From DSAR01 sp034437315 (GTDB lineage Bacteria > Chloroflexota > Anaerolineae > B4-G1): a stretch of 12,004 nt of DNA. The notes under the pieces are model-generated. The model saw nothing but the letters and a program-made list of their open reading frames with translations. It was not told the origin of the DNA and searched no databases. A program made the translations under genes and the position numbers. Positions 7,245 through 12,004 of this stretch are shown here, piece by piece; within the stretch, counting starts at the first letter, position 1, and each line of letters opens with the position of its first letter. The stretch covers positions 1 through 12,004 of the forward strand of contig DAOTUC010000289.1 of assembly GCA_034437315.1 (NCBI GenBank), read 5' to 3'.

Positions 7245-8156
7245 CTAACCCGCGACGTCGGGTTTCTCGATGTGCGCCTGCCGGGCGTTCGCCATCAACG
7301 GTTGCACAAGATTCACGAACTCGGTCGGGATGACGAACTTGGTCGCCTCCCCCTCGCCCAGCGCCTTGAGCGCGTCCAGGTATTGGAGCGTCATCGTCTT
7401 GCTATCGACGCCCTGGGCCACTTTGTAGATCTCGTTCAACGCCAGCGCGAAACCCTCGGCCCGCAGGATCGCGGCCTCTCGGTCGCCCTCCGACTGGAGG
7501 ATCGTCGCTTGCCGGTCGCCCTCGGCCTTGAGGATCGCAGCTTGCTTGTCGCCCTCGGCCACAGTCACGGCCGCTTCGCGCTGACCGTTCGCCTCGGCCA
7601 CTACCGCGCGCCGGTTCCGCTCGGCCGCCATCTGGCGCGTCATCGCCTCTTCGATCTGCTTCGGCGGGACGACCTCGCGGATCTCGACCGCCATCACGCG
7701 GATACCCCAGCGATCGGTGACGTCGTCCAGCTTCTCGTGCAGGATACGGTTGATCTCGTCCCGCTTGGAGAGCACGTCGTCCAGGTCCATCGCGCCGACC
7801 ACCGCGCGCAGGGTGGTGATCGCCAGGCCGCGCGCCGCCCCGGTGAAGTTCTCCACCTCCAGGACACTGCGCGTCGGGTCGATGACCTTGTCGTAGACCA
7901 GAAAGTCGATCGAGATCGAGGCATTGTCGGCGGTGATGCAGGTCTGGGGCGGCACGTCGAAATAGACCTCTCGCAGGTCAACCACCTCCCCGCGATCGAT
8001 GAAGGGAATCAGAAAGACCAGCCCCGGCCCTTTCTCTCCCACACAGCGGCCCAGGCGAAAGACGACCAACCGGCGATATTCCGGCACGATGCGGACCGCC
8101 ATCGCCACGATGGTCAAGCCCAACAACAATAGGAACCCTACAATAAAAATATCCAT
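7245..8156 (-). CDS. SPFH/stomatin-like membrane protein (slipin family)
   Basis: 303 aa. A single N-terminal membrane segment (3-21) is followed by the SPFH/band 7 domain, with IVPEYRRLVVFRLGR (23-37), GPGLVFLIPFIDR (43-55), VDLRE (59-63), DVPPQ (67-71) and Y88-V91-D93-P94 near the usual VxDP element. From about 166 to 240 there is a charged Ala/Glu-rich helix with three tandem 11-residue units, EGDKQAAILKA, EGDRQATILQS and EGDREAAILRA (201-233). The C-terminal KFVIPTEFVNLVQPLM (273-288) matches the hydrophobic tail that NfeD proteases cleave in archaeal stomatins. Such proteins oligomerise into membrane microdomain scaffolds. The start is set by GGAGGT (8163-8168), which overlaps the nfeD stop; only 2 nt separate the genes, so they form one operon. 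Confidence 0.93.
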   Translation of the reverse strand: MDIFIVGFLLLLGLTIVAMAVRIVPEYRRLVVFRLGRCVGEKGPGLVFLIPFIDRGEVVDLREVYFDVPPQTCITADNASISIDFLVYDKVIDPTRSVLEVENFTGAARGLAITTLRAVVGAMDLDDVLSKRDEINRILHEKLDDVTDRWGIRVMAVEIREVVPPKQIEEAMTRQMAAERNRRAVVAEANGQREAAVTVAEGDKQAAILKAEGDRQATILQSEGDREAAILRAEGFALALNEIYKVAQGVDSKTMTLQYLDALKALGEGEATKFVIPTEFVNLVQPLMANARQAHIEKPDVAG

Positions 8157-8158
8157 CC

Positions 8159-9511
8159 TTACACCTCCTCGTTACCTTGTGGCAGACTCTGAGAATCTGT
8201 ACGCTCGGAGTCTGCATCTGCCGATACAACTTGCAAACGTACGCCGGATATGCCAGTGACGCGCACGGGATCGCCGGCGTGAATCTCCCCCGTCGTGGCG
8301 ACGGCGCTCCAATCCTGCAGATCGACGCGCACCTGCCCCGCTGGCGCCAGGTCGGTCAACGCGACGCCCTGCTGCCCGATCAATCGCTGCGCGCCGGCCC
8401 GGACGGGCATGCGATTGGCGATGAGAATGGCCCGCAACACCAGGATGCTGAAAGCGATCATGCCGAGCGCCATCACGACGATCAGCCAGGGGCTGACCCG
8501 CACGGTGGGCATCGCCGGCGAGGTCGGCGTGAAGGGCGCGAAGAGCAGCAACGACCCCAGGATGAAGGGTAGCAGCCCGATAACCGTGACAACCGCCTCG
8601 GTGTCGGTAAGCAGGCCGACGACGAAGAAAACGACGGAGAGAGCCAACAACCCAATGGCGGCCCAGTTGACCGGCAGATTGCCCAGCCCCATGAAGGCCA
8701 CGATGTAGGCGATGACGGCCCCCGCCCCCGCCACGCTCAAACCCGGATCGGCCAACTCGGCCAGCAGCAACAGGGTGCCCAACGAAAGTAGCAGGTAAGC
8801 GACGTTCGGTTCGGTGATGACGTGGAAGAAACGCTCGCTCAGGTTCATCGGTTGCGCCATCACGATGGCCCCGCTTGTCTGCAGCGACGCCCCGGCGACC
8901 TGGCGCCCGTCCAGGCGGCGCAACAGGTCGTTCACGTCATCGGCCAACAGGTCGATCACGTCCAGTTCCAGCGCTTCGTCGGCGGTGACGGAGAGATTCT
9001 CGCGCACCGCCCGCTCAGCCCAATCGGCGTTGCGCTCCCGCCGGGTAGCCACGCTGCGCACCAGGGCGGCGGCGTCGGCCGTCATCTTGTCATCCATCAC
9101 GTCGCTGATCTCCCCACCCAGGGGCACAGGATGGGCGGAACCGACGTGGGTCGCGGGGGCCATGGCCGCCACGTCGGCCGCCAACAGCACGAACATGCCG
9201 GCCGAGGTCGCGCGCGCGCCGCCGGGCGTCACGTAGACGACGGTGGGCAGCGGCGCGTTGAGCAGCAGTTGGACGATGTCGCGCATGGCGGATTCCAGCC
9301 CGCCGGGCGTGTCGAGGGTGATGACGACCGCCTGCGCGCCGCGCTGTTCCGCCAGCCGCAGCCCACGCTCGAGGTAACGCGCCGAGAAGGGATTGATCAC
9401 ACCGTCCAACTCGAGCAGCATCACCGGCCCATCCGCCGCCCCAACAGACGGCGGAAAGACGCCCAAAATCAACAGAAACAACAAAAACAAAGCCCCGTAT
9501 CTTTTTTTCAT
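8159..9511 (-). CDS. nfeD: NfeD long form: ClpP-class membrane serine protease with C-terminal OB domain
   Basis: 450 aa. A signal peptide or N-terminal anchor is at 1-25 (KKR, then a long hydrophobic run, ending near AAD). A crotonase/ClpP-fold protease domain follows at about 28-215, with TLDTPGGLE (65-73) and the nucleophile Ser103 in ARATSAGMF (99-107). The partner Lys142 is in DDKMTAD, as in the Ser-Lys dyad of the archaeal 1510-N protease. Four to five membrane segments span about 236-365. An NfeD C-terminal OB-fold domain is at about 372-432, rich in V and G with GDPVRVTGISGVRLQV near its end. The family cleaves the C-terminal tail of its partner stomatin, encoded directly downstream. 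The start ATG 9511 has AAAGGGG about 10 nt upstream. Both active-site residues are intact, so an active protease is expected. Confidence 0.93.
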   Translation of the reverse strand: MKKRYGALFLLFLLILGVFPPSVGAADGPVMLLELDGVINPFSARYLERGLRLAEQRGAQAVVITLDTPGGLESAMRDIVQLLLNAPLPTVVYVTPGGARATSAGMFVLLAADVAAMAPATHVGSAHPVPLGGEISDVMDDKMTADAAALVRSVATRRERNADWAERAVRENLSVTADEALELDVIDLLADDVNDLLRRLDGRQVAGASLQTSGAIVMAQPMNLSERFFHVITEPNVAYLLLSLGTLLLLAELADPGLSVAGAGAVIAYIVAFMGLGNLPVNWAAIGLLALSVVFFVVGLLTDTEAVVTVIGLLPFILGSLLLFAPFTPTSPAMPTVRVSPWLIVVMALGMIAFSILVLRAILIANRMPVRAGAQRLIGQQGVALTDLAPAGQVRVDLQDWSAVATTGEIHAGDPVRVTGISGVRLQVVSADADSERTDSQSLPQGNEEV

Positions 9512-9532
9512 ACGTCTCTACCCCTTTCTTGA

Positions 9533-9604
9533 GGAAAAACACGGATATACAGGATTGGCGGATTGAGCGCGTCCTAATCCGACCATCCCAAAAATCCGCG
9601 TTCT
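9533..9604 (-). repeat. Fold-back repeat copy C, upstream of nfeD
   Basis: This 72-nt unit is related to copies A and B and lies in the same orientation to its downstream gene. It ends 21 nt before the nfeD start codon. On the - strand GAACGCGGAT pairs with ATCCGTGTTT (two G-U pairs), and CGGATT pairs with AATCCG nearer the loop. Confidence 0.75.
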
Positions 9605-9648
9605 CCAACCCCCACGGATGAACACGGATGGGCAGGATTCACGGATAA
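9605..9648 (-). repeat. Partial repeat copy D
   Basis: The stretch CACGGATGAACACGGATG followed by GGCAGGATTCACGGATAA repeats the CACGGAT and CAGGATT words of the outer arms of copies A-C, without the other half. It looks like a remnant or a second arm of the same repeat family, directly next to copy C. Confidence 0.5.
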
Positions 9649-9680
9649 ACGCCCATCAACGTCCCCTCGAACCTCCAGAA

Positions 9681-9701
9681 GATCGTCACAGGCGCACGAT
9701 C
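9681..9701. other. Small stem-loop after the pyrophosphatase gene
   Basis: GATCGT (9681-9686) and ACGATC (9696-9701) form a perfect 6-bp stem with a 9-nt loop, beginning 15 nt past the pyrophosphatase stop on the - strand. No U-tract follows, so it is at best a weak terminator or a 3' end stabiliser. Confidence 0.25.
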
Positions 9702-9716
9702 AAAATCCGATTTTCA

Positions 9717-11738
9717 CTATCTGATAAATTTCTCAAATAACGGGACGAAGGCCAGCGAGACGGTCGCCATCAATTGTACCAGAATATCGAGGGTCGGGCC
9801 AGCGGTGTCCTTGAGCGGGTCGCCTACCGTGTCGCCGATCACGCTGGCCTTGTGGGCTGGCGATCCCTTGCCGCCCGCCTCCCCCGCCTCGATCCGCTTC
9901 TTGGCGTTGTCCCATGCGCCGCCGGCGTTCGCCATGAAGAGCGCCAGGAAGATGCCGCCCACGATGCAGCCCGCCAGCAAGCCGGCCAACGCCTCCGGCC
10001 CCAACGTGAAGACGACGAGAAAGGGGATGCCAATCGCCAACATGCACGGCAGCGCCAGCCGGTTCAGCGCGCCCTTGGTGGCAATGTCGACGCAACGCCC
10101 ATAGTCCGGCGGATTCTCGCCCGCCATCAGGCCGCGAATTTCCCGGAATTGCCGCCGCACCTCCAGGGCGATCAGTTGAGCGGCCCGGTCCACCGAATGG
10201 ATCACCATCGCCGAAAAGAGGGCCGGCAGCACACCGCCGATCAACAGGCCCGCCATCACGTGAGGCTCCCTGATGTCCAGGTGCTCAATCTGGGCCGCCT
10301 CGGAATAGGCAGACAGCAGGGAAAGGGCGGCGGCGGCGGTGGCGGCGGCGGCGAACGACTTACCAATGGCGGCCGTCGTGTTGCCCACCGCGTCCAGGCG
10401 ATCGGTGATCTCCCGGATGCGCGCCGGTTGACTGCTCATCTGGGCGATGCCGCCGGCGTTATCCGAAATCGGCCCGTAGGCGTCCATCGAGAGGTTGATC
10501 CCCAGAATAGACAGCATCCCCAATCCGGATAGCGAGATGCCGTACAACCCGGCGAAGTGGTAAGACACGATCATCCCCAATCCCAACAGGATCATGGAAA
10601 GGACCGTGCTCTCCAACCCCACCGCCAGCCCGGCGATGATGTTGTTGGCCGGCCCGATCTCGCTGGCCCGGATGATGGCCTGCAGCGGCCGGCGGTAGGT
10701 GTAGTACTCTGTGTTCAGGCCAATGAGCACGCCGACCAACAGGCCGGAGGTCGCCGCGTAAAACGGCCCCATCTCGCCGAGGTAGAAGTGGGACAGGAGC
10801 AGAATAGCAAGCAGCGACAACGCCCCGCTGGTCAGCAAGCCGACCCGCAACAGCGCCTCCGGGCGAATCACTTCCTTCCGCGCCAGCCATCTGACGATCA
10901 GGATGCCCAGCGTCGAGACCAGGCTGCCCATCGCCACCAGCAGCAGCGGGAAGATGATCCCTTTCTCCCCCAGGTAGACGCCGGCGGCGGTCTGGGCCGC
11001 CGCGCCGATCAGCAGCGAGGTCACGATGGTATCGGTGTAGGATTGATTGAGATCAGAGCCCAGGCCAGCCACGTCGCCCACGTTGTCACCCACCTGGTCA
11101 GCGATCACGGCGGCGTTGCGCGGGTCATCCTCCGGGATGCCCACCTCTACTTTTCCCACCAGGTCGGCGCCCATATCGGCCGCCTTGGTGAAGATGCCGC
11201 CCCCGATGCGGATGAAAATGGCGACGAAACTGGCCCCCATCGAGTAACCGGTGATGACCGTCAGAGGATCGGGGGTATTGGGCAGCAGGCGGAAGAGCAG
11301 ATAGACGCCGGAGATGCCCAACGCGCCCAGGCTGACCACGGCCATGCCCATCACCGACCCGCCGGAGAAGGCGACGTGCAGCGCCTGGCTCAATCCATCC
11401 CGGGCCGCCCAGGTCACCCGCCCGTTGGTGCGGGTAGCGATGCTCATCCCGATGAAACCGGAAAGGGTGGCGCACACGACGCCAACCAGGAACGTAAACG
11501 CGACGTATACGTTCAGCGCCAGGCTGAGAAACACGGCGAAGAGCAGCGCGGTCGTGCCCATCACCTGGTATTCCCGCCGCATGAAGGTCGTCGCCCCCGC
11601 CTGGATCGCCCTGGAGATGCTGGCGACCTCTGGCGGGCCGGGATCGTTCTTCAACGTGTTGTAGGCCAGGTAGAGGCTGAAAGCCAGCCCCAGGAGGCCC
11701 ACGGCAGGGACGATGGATAGAAGTGCAATGTGATTCAT
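9717..11738 (-). CDS. hppA: Membrane-bound ion-pumping pyrophosphatase, K+-dependent type
   Basis: 673 aa, about 16 membrane helices; hydrolyses PPi to pump H+ or Na+ across the membrane. PPi/Mg2+ residues are present: GGGIFTKAADMGADLVGKVE (179-198), the DxxxDxxxD aspartates 214/218/222 in ADQVGDNVGD, DNAGG (426-430), GNTTAAIGK (452-460), NAGGAWDNAKK (604-614) and GDTVGDPLKDTAGP (635-648). Ala456 (with Gly459), where K+-independent enzymes have Lys, marks the K+-dependent class. The ion gate is unusual: the Glu of Na+ pumps is Gln232, and the plant-type H+-pump Glu position is Asp236 (NQSYTDT, 231-237). The start is ATG 11738, preceded by AAGGAG (11751-11756) at a rather long 12-nt spacing; an upstream in-frame TTG (11783) falls in a hairpin and is rejected. 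Pumped ion uncertain. Confidence 0.94.
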   Translation of the reverse strand: MNHIALLSIVPAVGLLGLAFSLYLAYNTLKNDPGPPEVASISRAIQAGATTFMRREYQVMGTTALLFAVFLSLALNVYVAFTFLVGVVCATLSGFIGMSIATRTNGRVTWAARDGLSQALHVAFSGGSVMGMAVVSLGALGISGVYLLFRLLPNTPDPLTVITGYSMGASFVAIFIRIGGGIFTKAADMGADLVGKVEVGIPEDDPRNAAVIADQVGDNVGDVAGLGSDLNQSYTDTIVTSLLIGAAAQTAAGVYLGEKGIIFPLLLVAMGSLVSTLGILIVRWLARKEVIRPEALLRVGLLTSGALSLLAILLLSHFYLGEMGPFYAATSGLLVGVLIGLNTEYYTYRRPLQAIIRASEIGPANNIIAGLAVGLESTVLSMILLGLGMIVSYHFAGLYGISLSGLGMLSILGINLSMDAYGPISDNAGGIAQMSSQPARIREITDRLDAVGNTTAAIGKSFAAAATAAAALSLLSAYSEAAQIEHLDIREPHVMAGLLIGGVLPALFSAMVIHSVDRAAQLIALEVRRQFREIRGLMAGENPPDYGRCVDIATKGALNRLALPCMLAIGIPFLVVFTLGPEALAGLLAGCIVGGIFLALFMANAGGAWDNAKKRIEAGEAGGKGSPAHKASVIGDTVGDPLKDTAGPTLDILVQLMATVSLAFVPLFEKFIR

Positions 11739-11768
11739 TGATTCTTTTTTCTCCTTCCTCTTATCAAC

Positions 11769-11802
11769 CTCCCGCAGGTTCAAGATTTCAAACCTGCGGG
11801 AG
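11769..11802. promoter_or_regulatory. GC-rich hairpin in the pyrophosphatase leader
   Basis: CTCCCGCAGGTT (11769-11780) and AACCTGCGGGAG (11791-11802) are perfect 12-nt inverted arms with a 10-nt loop, ending about 30 nt upstream of the hppA start and just before its Shine-Dalgarno. No T-run follows on either strand, so it is not a standard terminator. It may be an mRNA leader structure or a mobile-type intergenic palindrome. Confidence 0.55.
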
Positions 11803-11824
11803 ATTTAGAACGGTGGCTAGAGCA

Positions 11825-11854
11825 ATTATTTAAGACTCTCTATCTCGTATGCAA
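11825..11854 (-). promoter_or_regulatory. Weak candidate promoter for hppA
   Basis: On the - strand TTGCAT (11854-11849) and AATAAT (11830-11825) are separated by 18 nt, in the AT-rich leader before the gene. The -35 matches only three of six consensus bases and the -10 five of six. It is placed upstream of the leader hairpin. Confidence 0.25.
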
Positions 11855-11880
11855 AATTCTTGCACAAAGAAAAAGAATTT
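11854..11880. repeat. Inverted repeat upstream of hppA
   Basis: AAATTCTT (11854-11861) and AAGAATTT (11873-11880) are perfect 8-nt arms around an 11-nt spacer, touching the candidate -35. It could be a protein-binding site for hppA control; no regulator is known. Confidence 0.3.
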
Positions 11881-11913
11881 GGGTCTTCAGGATTTCGCAT
11901 GGCCCATCATAGA

Positions 11914-12004
11914 CCCTAAAGGTTTTTGCGCTGGTTTTGATGGAAAAAGGTCATTGTTTAAGGCAAAAACGTTGTTTGCGCGGCCTTGAGCAAAACCTTT
12001 AGGG
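11914..12004. repeat. Large inverted repeat running into the right edge
   Basis: CCCTAAAGGTTTT (11914-11926) and AAAACCTTTAGGG (11992-12004) are perfect 13-nt arms. With one bulged T the stem extends by GC (11928-11929 with 11990-11991). The inner 60 nt holds a smaller palindrome around AACGTT (11963-11979). A competing stem, GGGTCT (11881-11886) with AGACCC (11911-11916), shares bases with the left arm. The element may continue beyond the window. No gene is visible between 11739 and 12004. Confidence 0.5.

Noticed and set aside
7227..8132. 301-codon open frame on the + strand, antisense to the SPFH gene
   Set aside because: It contains a repeat that mirrors the tandem helix repeats of the stomatin on the other strand, so it is a shadow.
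9681..9701. Rho-independent terminator after hppA
   Set aside because: The stem is only 6 bp and no U-tract follows on either strand, so I list it only as a small stem-loop.
10557..11720. 387-codon open frame on the + strand, antisense to the pyrophosphatase
   Set aside because: The composition is low-complexity (Q, H, R, G, D), no domain is visible, and the opposite strand is a fully conserved pyrophosphatase.
11739..11783. TTG start adding 15 residues to the pyrophosphatase
   Set aside because: The codon lies in the loop of the leader hairpin and the extension is highly charged. ATG 11738 has a Shine-Dalgarno and gives the normal hydrophobic N-terminus.

Overview
The window is a dense, GC-rich bacterial stretch made of two converging gene blocks. 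The best guess at source is an uncultured or anaerobic member of the Chloroflexota (Anaerolineae-like). I infer this from the gene content and from the style of the intergenic fold-back repeats. No marker gene or rRNA is present, so the assignment is tentative.

Left block, + strand (about 1-4321). A sigma70-like promoter and an overlapping palindrome lead into a four-gene operon: etfB, etfA, a large (568 aa) acyl-CoA dehydrogenase, and a DUF3842-family protein. The genes overlap or nearly touch (ATGA junction between etfA and the dehydrogenase). The two ETF subunits carry the motifs of the clostridial butyryl-CoA-dehydrogenase-associated ETFs, which are flavin-based electron bifurcators. The operon therefore looks like an acyl-CoA dehydrogenase/ETF redox module with an uncharacterised accessory protein.

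Right block, - strand (about 11738 down to 4318). In transcription order it holds a membrane-bound pyrophosphatase (K+-dependent type by its diagnostic Ala), a 205-nt gap with fold-back repeats, and an nfeD/SPFH-stomatin pair that is almost certainly one transcript. A 203-nt gap with two more repeat copies follows, then a P2A-type Ca2+-transporting ATPase. All four are membrane proteins: a PPi-driven ion pump, a membrane protease with its stomatin partner, and an ATP-driven cation pump. The last - strand gene and the last + strand gene overlap tail to tail by the four bases TTAA, so no intergenic space is left for a terminator.

Non-coding structure: a family of about 72-nt fold-back repeats (three full copies and one partial) lies just upstream of the ribosome binding sites of two - strand genes. 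A 12-bp-arm GC-rich hairpin sits in the pyrophosphatase leader. A larger inverted repeat runs into the right edge. There are no tRNA or rRNA genes, CRISPR arrays, insertion sequences or phage genes that I can see.

Taken together, the genes fit an organism that oxidises or reduces acyl-CoAs through an ETF and recovers pyrophosphate energy at the membrane. That physiological reading is inference.
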